This document shows, piece after piece, positions 1 through 8,423 of a DNA stretch of 53,458 bases. The translations under genes and the position numbers were made by a program. Location: contig JAFQLB010000044.1 of the NCBI GenBank assembly GCA_017396675.1, forward strand, positions 1 through 53,458, in the 5' to 3' direction. Numbering within the stretch: the stretch's first letter is position 1; each line of letters starts with the position of its first letter. Below the pieces are notes generated by a model, which worked only from the letters and a program-made list of their open reading frames with translations, was not told the DNA's origin and searched no databases. The stretch comes from Lachnospiraceae bacterium (GTDB lineage Bacteria; Bacillota; Clostridia; Lachnospirales; Lachnospiraceae).

Positions 1-82
1 CTGCCCTCGTCGTCAGGAAACTGCCCGATAACAGCACCATACATAACAATATACAAAGTACCCGCAACCAATGCTTTCTCAT
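1..82 (-). CDS. Secreted or membrane protein, N-terminal fragment (runs off the window)
   Basis: The minus strand begins an ATG at position 82, preceded by AGAAAGGATGTAAGGAAC, which contains a plausible ribosome binding site. The 27 visible residues start MRKHWLRVLCILLCMVLL and look like a signal peptide: basic n-region, leucine/cysteine-rich hydrophobic core, small residues near the end. It lies 47 bases downstream of the PadR gene on the same strand, so the two are probably cotranscribed. Too little is present to assign a family; PadR partners are often transporters or membrane proteins, but that is only context. Confidence 0.55.
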   Translation of the reverse strand, partial: MRKHWLRVLCILLCMVLLSGSFLTTRA

Positions 83-129
83 GTTCCTTACATCCTTTCT
101 CTCATATGCCCGTTATTTCCGTCTTATCC

Positions 130-474
130 TTACATTCTTCCTGTCACATTCCGATTCCCAGCTGTCCTGAGATTCTGTAAAGGGAATTCCAGTCTTCTTT
201 TTTTTTGATCCAAATACCGAATCCCTTCCTCTGTAATCCTGTAATATTTTCTCACCGGTCCCCCGGAGCAGTCTCCTTCATAGCTCTCCACCAGTAGCTT
301 TTTATGCAGACGCCGCAGCACCGTATAAAATACGCTGATATCTACATCCTGATAATACTTCTTCAAGTGACGAGCCAATTCATAACCATAAATATCCTGT
401 CGTTTGATCTCCTGCAAAATGCAGAGTTCCAGAAATCCTTTTTTTAACTGTGTATCCAACCTTGCTGCCTCCAT
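130..474 (-). CDS. PadR family transcriptional regulator
   Basis: A 114-residue winged-helix repressor of the short PadR type. The N-terminal half carries the family pattern: KGFLELCILQEI, then DIYGYELARHLKK (recognition region), then ISVFYTVLRRLHKK and the wing GGPVRKYYRITEEG. The C-terminal tail is short, as in PadR subfamily 2. The start is the ATG at 474, preceded by GAAGGAGC. Known members are ligand- or stress-responsive repressors that control an adjacent gene and themselves. Here the probable target is the secreted or membrane protein starting at position 82. A near-perfect palindrome overlaps its promoter and fits autoregulation. The ligand cannot be read from sequence. Confidence 0.9.
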   Translation of the reverse strand: MEAARLDTQLKKGFLELCILQEIKRQDIYGYELARHLKKYYQDVDISVFYTVLRRLHKKLLVESYEGDCSGGPVRKYYRITEEGIRYLDQKKRRLEFPLQNLRTAGNRNVTGRM

Positions 475-562
475 AATGCTCCTTCAATGCTTCTTTATCG
501 ACCGGTATGTACCCCTGTCAAAAAATGATATCCTCTCATCCTTACGAAATCCTCTGATTTTC

Positions 563-597
563 ATTATATCAAACTATTAATTATTAATCAATAGTTT
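563..597 (-). promoter_or_regulatory. PadR gene promoter with overlapping palindromic operator
   Basis: On the minus strand TTGATT (586-591) is followed after 17 bases by TATAAT (563-568), a good sigma-A promoter about 90 bases upstream of the PadR start. A 27-bp palindrome at 571-597 covers the -35 box and the spacer: the arm AAACTATTAATTA repeats inverted with one mismatch in 13. Its position fits steric repression by the PadR dimer; that PadR binds here is inference. Confidence 0.65.
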
Positions 598-703
598 CTA
601 AAATCAATATACCGCGGCTGACAAGGGTAAAATGCACCATTTATCAAGATACTGTATGGTTCGCGGCGCATCAGAGCAATATCCTATAAATCGGGGGAAA
701 TGC

Positions 704-732
704 TTGAATCTTCCTCCTTCATTTGCTATATT
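704..732 (+). promoter_or_regulatory. Possible promoter of an intergenic plus-strand transcript
   Basis: TTGAAT (704-709), a 17-base spacer and TATATT (727-732) lie on the plus strand with no open reading frame downstream. The transcript would meet a hairpin at 758-784 and then the strong terminator at 796-840. Hexamers of this quality occur by chance in AT-rich DNA, so confidence is low. Confidence 0.25.
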
Positions 733-738
733 GGCTTT

Positions 739-840
739 GTTATCTCAAGCGTTATTTAAAGACCAACCCTCTCTCTCGGTCTTTGATAAAAACAATCCCT
801 CAGAAGCCTGTCAGAGCTCACTGAGGGATTGTTTTTTATT
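739..840 (+). ncRNA. Candidate small RNA of about 100 nt
   Basis: A transcript from the 704-732 promoter would run about 100 bases. It would contain one stem with 7-bp arms (AAAGACC...GGTCTTT, 758-784) and end in the terminator hairpin followed by TTTTTT. No RNA family is recognised. The alternative is that the terminator serves only tyrS on the other strand and the first hairpin is incidental. In the rest of the 475-858 gap I see only the PadR promoter/operator. Confidence 0.22.
796..840. terminator. Bidirectional terminator after tyrS
   Basis: AATCCCTCA and TGAGGGATT form a 9-bp perfect stem around a 23-base loop. T-runs flank it on both strands (GTTTTTTA on plus, GTTTTTA on minus). It lies about 20 bases beyond the tyrS stop codon, so it ends tyrS transcription and would stop plus-strand transcription as well. 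Confidence 0.8.
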
Positions 841-858
841 TTTATTTTTATATTTTTA

Positions 859-2082
859 TCACTTCAAAATTACTCTTCTGAAGTTCTTCTTTCCGCGGCG
901 CAGAATCAAACCTTCGCCTGTCAGAGCCTCTTTTTCGTACACGGTCTTGATATCGTTTACCTTTTCTCCTTCCACCGTAACACCACCCTGCTCCACTGCT
1001 CTTCTGGCTTCCGATTTGGATGGTACCAAGCCCGATTTCGTCAGCAGTGTCAGAATATCAATTGCATTTTCCGTCAGATCTTCCGATGCAAGCTCGGTCA
1101 TAGGCATATTTTCCGCTGCACCGCCGGCAAACAAAGCTCTGGCACTTTCCTTTGCCCGGGAAGCCTCCTCTTCTCCGTGCACCAGCTTCGTCAACTCGTA
1201 AGCCAGGATCTCTTTTGCCTCATTTAGCTGACTGCCTTCCCAGCCATCCATTTTCTCTATTTCTTCCAAGGGCAAAAATGTCAGCATTCGGATACACTTC
1301 AATACATCGTCATCCGCCACATTTCTCCAGTACTGGTAAAATTCGAAGGGAGAGGTCTTGTTGGGATCCAGCCAGACAGCACCTTTTTGTGTTTTTCCCA
1401 TTTTCTTGCCCTCGGAATTCAACAGCAGGGTAATTGTCATTGCATAAGCATCCTTACCCAACTTCCGACGAATCAGCTCTGTACCGCCCAGCATATTGCT
1501 CCACTGGTCATCTCCGCCGAACTGCATATTACAGCCGTATTTTTCATAGAGCGCAAGAAAATCATAGCTTTGCATAATCATATAATTGAATTCCAGGAAG
1601 CTGAGTCCCTTTTCCATACGCTGCTTATAGCACTCCGCTGCCAGCATACGATTCACACTGAAATGAACTCCCACTTCCCTAAGCAGCTCCACATAATTTA
1701 AATCCAAAAGCCAATCCGCATTATTTACCAGCAGAGCCTTGCCCTCCGAGAAATCTATAAAGCGGCTCATCTGCTTTTTGAAGCATTCGCAGTTATGCTC
1801 GATGGTCTCCTTCGTCATCATATTCCGCATGTCCGATCTTCCGGAAGGATCTCCTATCATTCCGGTACCGCCGCCGATCAGGGCAATCGGTTTATTCCCT
1901 GCATCCTGCAGTCGTTTCATCAGGCAAAGGGCCATAAAATGTCCTACATGCAGACTGTCCGCGGTAGGATCAAATCCTATATAAAATGTGGCCTTTCCGG
2001 CATTGATCAATTCCCGTATTTCTTCTTCGTCCGTCAGCTGCGCCAGTAAGCCTCTTGCTTTCAGTTCTTCAAAAATCTTCAT
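859..2082 (-). CDS. tyrS: Tyrosyl-tRNA synthetase
   Basis: A class I aminoacyl-tRNA synthetase of 407 residues that charges tRNA-Tyr in the cytoplasm. The Rossmann catalytic domain has the HIGH-type motif HVGH at residues 45-48, and the KMSKS-type loop reads KMGKT at 227-231, the usual form in bacterial TyrRS. Residues [12 protein letters not shown] and GDPSGR line the tyrosyl-adenylate site. An S4 RNA-binding domain occupies the last 60 or so residues ([19 protein letters not shown]). Length is normal and complete. The gene is monocistronic, with its own promoter and a strong terminator. A T-box leader, common for Firmicutes tyrS, does not fit in the roughly 80 bases before the divergent metF promoter. 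Confidence 0.98.
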   Translation of the reverse strand: MKIFEELKARGLLAQLTDEEEIRELINAGKATFYIGFDPTADSLHVGHFMALCLMKRLQDAGNKPIALIGGGTGMIGDPSGRSDMRNMMTKETIEHNCECFKKQMSRFIDFSEGKALLVNNADWLLDLNYVELLREVGVHFSVNRMLAAECYKQRMEKGLSFLEFNYMIMQSYDFLALYEKYGCNMQFGGDDQWSNMLGGTELIRRKLGKDAYAMTITLLLNSEGKKMGKTQKGAVWLDPNKTSPFEFYQYWRNVADDDVLKCIRMLTFLPLEEIEKMDGWEGSQLNEAKEILAYELTKLVHGEEEASRAKESARALFAGGAAENMPMTELASEDLTENAIDILTLLTKSGLVPSKSEARRAVEQGGVTVEGEKVNDIKTVYEKEALTGEGLILRRGKKNFRRVILK

Positions 2083-2111
2083 CTCTTCTCTCCTCTTTTC
2101 CTAATTGTCCC

Positions 2112-2141
2112 ATTATAGGATTGCTCCTACTGTTTTGTCAA
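2112..2141 (-). promoter_or_regulatory. tyrS promoter
   Basis: TTGACA (2136-2141), an 18-base spacer and TATAAT (2112-2117) on the minus strand, both consensus hexamers, lie about 30 bases upstream of the tyrS ATG. The short leader leaves no room for a T-box. Confidence 0.75.
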
Positions 2142-2158
2142 TCCTTCTTATTTTATAT

Positions 2159-2187
2159 TTGACTTGACTTTCTTCAAAATGTATAAT
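2159..2187 (+). promoter_or_regulatory. metF promoter
   Basis: TTGACT (2159-2164), a 17-base spacer and TATAAT (2182-2187) on the plus strand, about 30 bases before the metF start. It is back to back with the tyrS promoter, the two -35 boxes being about 17 bases apart. No riboswitch is visible in the short leader. Confidence 0.75.
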
Positions 2188-2217
2188 AAAAACCACAAAA
2201 GAAATGGAGGCCGCGCT

Positions 2218-3072
2218 ATGATTCCCGAACTATTTCAAAAGAAAAAACAGCTGTTATCATTTGAGGTCTTCCCCCCTAAAAAGGAGGAAGAATTTCCCGA
2301 GGCATATGCCGTCCTGGACAGCTTAAGCAAACTGAAACCGCACTTTATCAGTGTCACCTACGGTGCCGGCGGCAGCCGCTCCAAAAAAACCGTGGATATT
2401 GCTTCCTACATACACGCTTCTTTACATCTTCCCGTTCTTGCTCACCTGACGTGTGTAGGCAATACAAAGGCAGATATCACATCGGTAGCCGAACAATTGA
2501 AGGAAGCAGGTGTTACCAACGTTCTTGCCCTTCGTGGGGATCGCCCCTCCTACATGACGGACGAACAGTTTGAATCCAGAGAATTCTCTCATGCCTCCGA
2601 TCTGGCCGCCTATCTGAAGGCAACCACGGATTTTCATATTGCCGGAGCCTGTTATCCGGAAAAGCATTATGAAGCGCTCTCCATGACAGAGGATCTTCTG
2701 AATACCAAGACAAAGGTGTCTGCGGGCTGCGAATTTCTGATCAGCCAGTTGTTTTTTGATAACGACTATTTTTACCGCTATCAGGAACTGGCACAGAAAA
2801 GCAAAATCAATGTCCCCATCTGTGCCGGTATTATGCCCATTACCAGTGCCAAGCAGTTGGGAACCACGGTCTCCCTTTCCGGATCCAGCGTTCCCAAAGC
2901 GCTTTCGGATCTCATTGCCGTTTACGGCGACCATCCGCAGGATATGAGAAAGGCGGGTATCGAATATGCCATCAACCAAATCCGTGAACTAGAAGAGCAT
3001 GGGGTAGACGGCATCCATCTTTACTCCATGAACAAGCCGAAGGTAACGGCAGAAATCGTATCTTCCATCTGA
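2218..3072 (+). CDS. metF: 5,10-methylenetetrahydrofolate reductase
   Basis: A 284-residue MTHFR that reduces methylene-THF to methyl-THF for methionine synthesis, or in acetogenic lineages for the methyl branch of the Wood-Ljungdahl pathway. The TIM-barrel signatures are clear: SFEVFPPKKEEE near the N-terminus (catalytic Glu region), FISVTYGAGGS, LAHLTCVG, NVLALRGDRP, and FLISQLFFDNDYF. The start is the ATG at 2218, preceded by AATGGAGG; a longer frame from 2164 begins upstream of that site and overlaps the promoter, so it is rejected. The gene is monocistronic between a consensus promoter and a bidirectional terminator. No metH, metV or corrinoid gene is adjacent. Whether it is a NADH-type or a ferredoxin-coupled enzyme cannot be told here. 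Confidence 0.95.
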   Translation: MIPELFQKKKQLLSFEVFPPKKEEEFPEAYAVLDSLSKLKPHFISVTYGAGGSRSKKTVDIASYIHASLHLPVLAHLTCVGNTKADITSVAEQLKEAGVTNVLALRGDRPSYMTDEQFESREFSHASDLAAYLKATTDFHIAGACYPEKHYEALSMTEDLLNTKTKVSAGCEFLISQLFFDNDYFYRYQELAQKSKINVPICAGIMPITSAKQLGTTVSLSGSSVPKALSDLIAVYGDHPQDMRKAGIEYAINQIRELEEHGVDGIHLYSMNKPKVTAEIVSSI

Positions 3073-3089
3073 CATCTTTGAAAAAGGCG

Positions 3090-3130
3090 CAAGAGCTGCC
3101 TCTCCTGCGGAGGTAAGCTCTTCTTTTTTA
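3090..3130. terminator. Bidirectional terminator between metF and plsY
   Basis: AAGAGCT(G)CCTC pairs with GAGG(TA)AGCTCTT around a short loop, followed by CTTTTTT on the plus strand and, on the minus strand, a TTTTT run after GCGCC. It separates the convergent genes metF and plsY. Confidence 0.75.
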
Positions 3131-3784
3131 TACCTGTTCTCTTTTTTTCAAATATGTCTTTCTCTCCCTGCCGGTCAGAAGACGCTGTATATTTTCCCGA
3201 TGCTTCCAATACGCCATAAGAAACAGGAAGAATCCCACCAGATACATTTCGTTTAAAATCCTCTGAGGAAGCTCTCCAAAGAAACCGGTCTGTCCAAAAT
3301 AAATCAGCTGCACGATAAAGCCCGCATATACCAGCAAGGAGCCAAGAGATACGTAGTGAGTTGTAAAAAATGCCCCCAGAAACAGCGCCAGACCCACCAC
3401 AATAAACCAGGGATGCAGGGATACGATCAGTCCCGCCGTAGCTGCAATTCCCTTGCCGCCTTTAAATTGCAGATAAAACGGATAATTATGCCCCAGAATC
3501 GCTCCCGCCGCTGTATACAACAGTAACAAAACCTCCAGCTGCGGATCGGTACCGGGAAGCACCAGCATGCGTACCGTCAAAATCGCAGCTACCGTCTTCA
3601 GGATATCACCGGCCAGCACCGTCAGACCCGCCTTTATTCCAAAGACCCGCAGCGTATTGGTGGTGCCTGCGTTCCCGCTTCCTTTCTGCCGAATATCCAC
3701 ACCCTTCATTTTTCCGTAGACATAAGCAGTCTGGAACAATCCAAAAGCATATCCGATGGCCAGACAAACAATGCGGTTGGTCAT
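3128..3784 (-). CDS. plsY: Acyl-phosphate:glycerol-3-phosphate acyltransferase PlsY
   Basis: A 218-residue integral membrane enzyme that transfers an acyl chain from acyl-phosphate to glycerol-3-phosphate, the first step of phospholipid synthesis. Its acyl-phosphate donor is made by PlsX, encoded at 47149-48150. The cytoplasmic-loop motifs of the family are present: [12 protein letters not shown] (about residues 36-47) and [12 protein letters not shown] (about 105-116), between five or so hydrophobic segments. The hydrophilic C-terminal tail is slightly longer than usual. Its ATG overlaps the der stop codon as ATGA, so it is translationally coupled as the last gene of the DUF512-der-plsY operon. 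Confidence 0.95.
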   Translation of the reverse strand: MTNRIVCLAIGYAFGLFQTAYVYGKMKGVDIRQKGSGNAGTTNTLRVFGIKAGLTVLAGDILKTVAAILTVRMLVLPGTDPQLEVLLLLYTAAGAILGHNYPFYLQFKGGKGIAATAGLIVSLHPWFIVVGLALFLGAFFTTHYVSLGSLLVYAGFIVQLIYFGQTGFFGELPQRILNEMYLVGFFLFLMAYWKHRENIQRLLTGRERKTYLKKREQV

Positions 3785-5121
3785 TTCTGGTTATCCTTTC
3801 TTTCTCGTATGATGAATCGCAGCGGAGTTCCTTTGAAACCAAAAGCATTCCGAATCTGATTCTCAATGTATCGTGTGTAAGAAAAATGCATCAATTCCTT
3901 ATCATTGACAAAAATCACAAAGGTAGGAGGCTTCACCGCTACCTGTGTGATATAATACAGTCTGAGCCGCTTACCCTTATCGGAAGGGGGCTGCTGCAAA
4001 GCCACGGCCTCCGTCATAATCTCATTTAAAACGCCGGTTGCTACCCGCAGCGCACAATTCTCAATTACCGCATCAATCATATCGAAGAGCTTATGCAGTC
4101 TCTGTCCCGTTGCGGCGGAAATGAAAATCATCTCTGCATACGGCATGAAAGCCAGGGTTGTGCGAATTTTATTCGTATACTTATAGATGGTTTTATCATC
4201 TTTTTCTATCTTGTCCCACTTGTTAACGGCAAGGATGATTCCTTTGCCTCTTTCATGGGCAATTCCCGCTATCTTGGCATCCTGCTCTGTCACACCTTCC
4301 TCGGCATCGATCATGAGGACTACAACATCGGCCCGTTCCACGGCACTGACGGTACGGATAATCATATACCGCTCCAACTCTTCCTTGATCTTATTTTTTC
4401 TTCGAAGACCTGCCGTGTCAATGAATACATATTCCTTTTTATTTCGTACCACCTGCGTATCTATGGCGTCTCTCGTGGTACCTGCAATTTCCGATACGAT
4501 CAGCCGTTCCTCTCCCAAAAGCTTATTGATCAGTGAGGACTTCCCTACGTTAGGCTTTCCTACAATGGCAATTCTCGGCCTGTCATCCTCTTCCTCCACC
4601 GATTCCGCCTTGGGAAAATGAGAAATCACTGTATCCAGCATATCGCCGATTCCCTGTCGATTGGCCGCAGAAATGGGAATCGGATCTCCGATCCCAAGGT
4701 TGTAAAACTCGTAGGTATCCGCCAGAAACTTTTCATAGCTGTCGGCCTTGTTGACCACCAACACAACAGGCTTTGCAGATCGTCTCAGCATATCCGCCAC
4801 CTTGGCGTCCGCATCCACCATCCCCTGTCTTACATCTACCATAAAAATAATCACATCTGCCGTTTCAATGGCAATCTGCGCCTGCTGACGCATCTGTGAC
4901 AGTATCACATCCTTGCTGTCCGGCTCAATTCCTCCGGTATCTACCAATGTAAAGCCGATATTCAGCCATTCCACATCGGCGTATATTCTGTCTCTTGTAA
5001 TACCCGGCGTATCCTTTACAATGGCAATTCGCTCACCCGCCAGCACATTGAACAAGGTGGATTTACCCACATTCGGTCTTCCCACAATGGCTACGATGGG
5101 TTTCCCTTTTCTGCTTCCCAT
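3781..5121 (-). CDS. der: Ribosome biogenesis GTPase Der (EngA)
   Basis: A 446-residue essential GTPase with two tandem G domains and a C-terminal KH-like domain, acting in 50S subunit maturation. Domain 1 has P-loop GRPNVGKST (residues 14-22), DTPG and NKAD; domain 2 has [13 protein letters not shown] and NKWD. The KH-like end contains [12 protein letters not shown]. The ATG at 5121 is chosen because AGGAGAGAGAGC lies directly before it; the longer GTG frame from 5142 would place that site inside the coding region. It overlaps the end of the upstream DUF512 gene by 31 bases and ends in an ATGA overlap with plsY, a tight operon. Confidence 0.97.
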   Translation of the reverse strand: MGSRKGKPIVAIVGRPNVGKSTLFNVLAGERIAIVKDTPGITRDRIYADVEWLNIGFTLVDTGGIEPDSKDVILSQMRQQAQIAIETADVIIFMVDVRQGMVDADAKVADMLRRSAKPVVLVVNKADSYEKFLADTYEFYNLGIGDPIPISAANRQGIGDMLDTVISHFPKAESVEEEDDRPRIAIVGKPNVGKSSLINKLLGEERLIVSEIAGTTRDAIDTQVVRNKKEYVFIDTAGLRRKNKIKEELERYMIIRTVSAVERADVVVLMIDAEEGVTEQDAKIAGIAHERGKGIILAVNKWDKIEKDDKTIYKYTNKIRTTLAFMPYAEMIFISAATGQRLHKLFDMIDAVIENCALRVATGVLNEIMTEAVALQQPPSDKGKRLRLYYITQVAVKPPTFVIFVNDKELMHFSYTRYIENQIRNAFGFKGTPLRFIIRERKDNQK

Positions 5122-6464
5122 GCTCTCTCTCCTAAAATACACTGAACCAATTGATATCCGCTTGATTTTACAATATCTATGGGTACTTGTAAAGCCTTTT
5201 TCAGATCCTCCAAAGTATAATCATCCAGCAAAACATCCTCTCCGCTTCGCAGTACATTCTCCGGTAAAAGCACCCTGTCTCCCAAGTGAAGACCACTGCA
5301 CTGGGCAATGATATCCCGGCCTGTCAGCAGACCGCTGACAGTAATCCGTTCTCCGAAAAAGTCATTCCGAACGGCCATCACCTGCAGGATGAGTCCCTCC
5401 GTCATACTGAGCAGACGATCCGCCAAAGCCCGGATACAGGGATAGGCCAGCCTCCCCGTAATCAGCGTGATGGTCTCTTTACACTGCAGCTTCTCATTTT
5501 GTGTCTCCATCCGTTGTCGGATCCGAGCCAATTCTTCCTCAAATTCCTCCGTAAACAACCGCAGCATTCCAACTCCGTTTTCCAGCTGAAGATAACCGTC
5601 ATACCGATCTTCTTCCGGCAGTTCTTCTCCTGCCATCAAATACCATTCGTCGCTTGCATGCACAAAGTGCAGACCGTGTTCTTCATAGGCTTTTTCCTGC
5701 CACCGATGAATGGTGCCCAATACTTCTTTTGCGTCTTCTCCGGTGAACGGCAAAAGATCATAGAGTCCGTCCCGAAACCGGGACAATCCCACCGGTACTA
5801 CCGAAAGACTCCGCAAATGAGGCAGGTAGTCATAGAGATCACGAATACTTCTTTCCAGCTCCTCCTTGTCGTTGACTCCCTTGCAGAGAACTATCTGACC
5901 GTTCATCTCGATGCCGGCTTCATAAAATTCTCTTACCTTTTCAAGGGATTGTCCGGCACGACGATTATGCAGCATTTTACAGCGAAGCTCAGGATTGGTT
6001 GTATGGAACGATATATTGATGGGAGATAATCGATACCGGATGATTCTCTCCACATCATGATCTGACATATTGGTAAGGGTAATATAATTCCCCTGTAAAA
6101 AAGACAGCCGTGAATCATCATCCTTAAAATAGAGTGTTTCCCGCATCCCCGGAGGCATTTGATCGATAAAACAAAAAATACACCTGTTATGACAGCTCCG
6201 GTATTCATCCATAAGACCGTTTTCAAACAGAATTCCCAAGTCTTCCTCCGGTGACTTATGGATTTCCAGCAGCCATTCCTCTCCATCCTCTTTTTGAACC
6301 AGTACCTCTATATAATCATCTTCCGTCAGGTACTGATAATCAAAAATATCCTCTATTTCCTGTCCGTTAACGGCCAGTAGAATATCTCCTGCCTTAACTT
6401 CCATTTCTTCTGCAATACTGCCCGGAAGAACTTCGGAAATTATGTGTTGTATCCTCTTTTTCAT
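5091..6464 (-). CDS. DUF512 family protein with PDZ and radical-SAM-like Fe-S core
   Basis: A 457-residue protein. An N-terminal PDZ-like segment ([19 protein letters not shown]) is followed by a radical SAM-like core whose cluster motif is CHNRCIFCF (C-x3-C-x2-C, about residues 91-98), and then the DUF512 domain that fills the C-terminal half. The family is widespread in Clostridia and Cyanobacteria and is usually next to der, as here. No enzymatic reaction is firmly established for it. From the motif I infer a [4Fe-4S]/SAM enzyme in the cytoplasm. The start follows AAGGAGAGTACAGT. It is the first gene of the operon with der and plsY; its upstream flank is the palindromic element at 6512-7048. 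Confidence 0.88.
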   Translation of the reverse strand: MKKRIQHIISEVLPGSIAEEMEVKAGDILLAVNGQEIEDIFDYQYLTEDDYIEVLVQKEDGEEWLLEIHKSPEEDLGILFENGLMDEYRSCHNRCIFCFIDQMPPGMRETLYFKDDDSRLSFLQGNYITLTNMSDHDVERIIRYRLSPINISFHTTNPELRCKMLHNRRAGQSLEKVREFYEAGIEMNGQIVLCKGVNDKEELERSIRDLYDYLPHLRSLSVVPVGLSRFRDGLYDLLPFTGEDAKEVLGTIHRWQEKAYEEHGLHFVHASDEWYLMAGEELPEEDRYDGYLQLENGVGMLRLFTEEFEEELARIRQRMETQNEKLQCKETITLITGRLAYPCIRALADRLLSMTEGLILQVMAVRNDFFGERITVSGLLTGRDIIAQCSGLHLGDRVLLPENVLRSGEDVLLDDYTLEDLKKALQVPIDIVKSSGYQLVQCILGERAWEAEKGNPS

Positions 6465-6511
6465 ACTGTACTCTCCTTCTCACCAAGTCTACCACAGAAC
6501 TTCCCGAAAAT

Positions 6512-7048
6512 CTACCGCTCTATAATCTGCGGTGAGATAAGAAATCTTTTCCCCAAAATAATATCTATAACGTGAATCTGCCCAGTTTTCCAAACGCCTG
6601 AATACATTGCCTGTTTGCCGGGAAAATGCTTGGGTCTTCAGGGTATTGGCGGATACAGGAATAGAAACATATAAGTTGCGACGTGATCGGAGCCGACATA
6701 CATCCATGTATGGCGGCTCCTGCCTCGTGCCTCCGTGCACGAGGCTCCCTGCTCTTCTTCCTGTATCCGCCAACATCTCTGCAGACCAAGTCGCATTTTC
6801 ATGCAACAGGCAATCCATCCGGACGTTTGAAAAACTGCAGATACACATTACGGATCTACTTCTTTTGAGAGAAAGGTTTCTTTTCTCAATACCCGTATGC
6901 AGGCAACTTACCTTCTTTGCAGCGGAAGAACAAAAGATAAAAGGTCAACAGAAGGGATGTCTCTGTCAGAGATTATTTGATCTATTATTTCTTAAGCTTA
7001 TTGCTGCAGAGAAGATTTCTTATCTCACCGCCGGTTAGGGGCGGGTTC
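6512..7048. repeat. Nested inverted-repeat element (MITE- or REP-like) in a 669-bp gene-free gap
   Basis: The gap between the DUF512 gene and prs is dominated by inverted repeats. The outer pair is perfect over 20 bp: GCGGTGAGATAAGAAATCTT at 6529-6548 and its reverse complement at 7012-7031, with weaker similarity extending outward on both sides. Inside, a long imperfect palindrome pairs about 6533-6660 with 6759-6887; both arms contain TTGGCGGATACAGGA, ATTGCCTGTT and GAAAATGC. The 98-base centre holds two more hairpins: 6689-6720 (GGAGCC...GGCTCC with ACATACAT/ATGTATG) and 6722-6745 (GCCTCGTGC...GCACGAGGC). Open frames on both strands encode the same peptide, EKISYLTA, purely because the DNA is palindromic. 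No transposase is present. The structure fits a non-autonomous mobile or repetitive palindromic element. Confidence 0.7.
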
Positions 7049-7054
7049 TATCCC

Positions 7055-7083
7055 TTGACACTTATCTTTTGCAATGATATAAA
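7055..7083 (+). promoter_or_regulatory. prs promoter
   Basis: TTGACA (7055-7060), a 17-base spacer and TATAAA (7078-7083). It lies just outside the right end of the palindromic element, about 50 bases before the prs start. Confidence 0.75.
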
Positions 7084-7133
7084 AGATATATACCGTAGAT
7101 ACATATGAAACATCTGCACGTCGGGAGGAGATC

Positions 7134-8327
7134 ATGCCTAATCTGAAAGAACTTGAACACGCACTACCCGTCGCTCCGCTGAAGCTTGTAGTGATGGAAT
7201 CTGCAGAAAAGCTCGGAAACGAAATCAATGCCTATCTCGTACAGTTTCGTAAGACCCTGAAGAATACCTTTCGCAACGATCCGGCTCTGCAGGGCTACAG
7301 TGAAGAGAGCTTTTTGGCAAGGGCTTACTGTCCCCGGTTTGGTACCGGTGAAGCCAAGGGCATGTTTCTCGATTCGGTTCGCGGCAAGGATCTGTTTATA
7401 TTGACAGACATCTGCAATCACAGTATCACCTATACCATCAACGGTCGTGTCAATCACAAATCTCCCGACGATCATTATCAGGATCTGAAGCGAGTCATAG
7501 CAGCTGCCACCAATAGGACGCATCGAATCAATGTTATCATGCCCTTTCTTTACGAAGGCAGACAGCATAAGCGTACTGCCAGGGAATCCCTGGACTGCGC
7601 CATGATGCTGGAAGAGCTGTATCATATGGGGATTCACAACTTTATCACCTTTGATGCCCACGATCCCAAGATATGCAATTCCATTCCTTTGAACGGATTC
7701 GATAATTATGTAACACCTTATAATTTTGTACAGGCTCTTCTCGATAAGGAAAAGGATCTGATCATTGACAAGGATCACCTTGTTGTCATCAGTCCCGATG
7801 AGGGTGCACTCAACAGAGCCATCTTCTTTGCCAATGTGTTGGGAGTGAATACAGGTATGTTCTATAAGAGACGGGATTATACTACCATTGTTAACGGCAG
7901 AAATCCCATCGTAGCTCATGAGTTTTTGGGTGATTCATTGGACGGTAAGGATGTGATTATTATGGATGATATGATTTCCTCCGGAGAGAGCATGCTGGAT
8001 ACGGCTCGTCTTCTGAAGGAAATGAACGCCCGACGAGTCTTTATCTGCTGTACCTTCGGCTTATTTACCAACGGTATTCAGGCCTTTGACAAGGCTTACG
8101 AAAAGTGCTACTTTGAGAGATTGATCACCACCAATCTCAACTATCATCCGCCGGAACTCGAATCCAGACCTTATTATCTGCAGGCCAACATGAGCAAGTT
8201 TATTGCCTCCATCATCAATTTTATGAACCATGATGTATCCATGGAAAACGTGCACACCTCTGCCGATAAGATCCGCCGCAGATTGGACAGCTATAATCGC
8301 AGGGAAGATATCGAACACTACAATTGA
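7134..8327 (+). CDS. prs: Ribose-phosphate pyrophosphokinase, long Clostridial form
   Basis: PRPP synthetase converts ribose 5-phosphate and ATP to PRPP for purine, pyrimidine, histidine and tryptophan synthesis. At 397 residues it is longer than the classic form of about 315. The PRPP-binding loop is clear (VIIMDDMISSGESMLDTA), as is an N-terminal phosphoribosyltransferase-like half with FITFDAHDPKI in place of the usual DLH catalytic region. Extra sequence at the N-terminus (about 80 residues before the first PRPP synthetase motif) and C-terminus accounts for the length. The start follows CGGGAGGAGATC. The gene is monocistronic with a consensus promoter and a strong terminator. Activity is inferred from family; the long form is less studied than B. 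subtilis Prs. Confidence 0.9.
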   Translation: MPNLKELEHALPVAPLKLVVMESAEKLGNEINAYLVQFRKTLKNTFRNDPALQGYSEESFLARAYCPRFGTGEAKGMFLDSVRGKDLFILTDICNHSITYTINGRVNHKSPDDHYQDLKRVIAAATNRTHRINVIMPFLYEGRQHKRTARESLDCAMMLEELYHMGIHNFITFDAHDPKICNSIPLNGFDNYVTPYNFVQALLDKEKDLIIDKDHLVVISPDEGALNRAIFFANVLGVNTGMFYKRRDYTTIVNGRNPIVAHEFLGDSLDGKDVIIMDDMISSGESMLDTARLLKEMNARRVFICCTFGLFTNGIQAFDKAYEKCYFERLITTNLNYHPPELESRPYYLQANMSKFIASIINFMNHDVSMENVHTSADKIRRRLDSYNRREDIEHYN

Positions 8328-8362
8328 TAACGATTGATATTTTATTTTGTCACGATATAAAG

Positions 8363-8407
8363 CAGGGGTTGGAAAGGTCAATATTCCTTTTCCAACCCCC
8401 TGTTTTT
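8363..8407 (+). terminator. prs terminator
   Basis: CAGGGGTTGGAAAGG pairs with CCTTTTCCAACCCCCTG, a stem of about 15 bp with one bulge, followed by TTTTT. It stands between the convergent prs and 5'-nucleotidase genes and may work in both directions. Confidence 0.85.
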
Positions 8408-8423
8408 AATATGTTATAAAACA

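Noticed and set aside
632..1227. Open frames on the plus strand at 632-1201 and 829-1227
   Set aside because: They run through the tyrS terminator and antisense to the S4 domain of tyrS.
2083..2158. T-box riboswitch upstream of tyrS
   Set aside because: Only about 30 bases lie between the predicted promoter and the start codon, and the divergent metF promoter follows. No room for specifier and antiterminator stems.
6489..7038. Overlapping open frames on both strands in the 6465-7133 gap
   Set aside because: Both encode EKISYLTA because the DNA is an inverted repeat. No ribosome binding sites or domain patterns; treated as a repeat element, not as genes.
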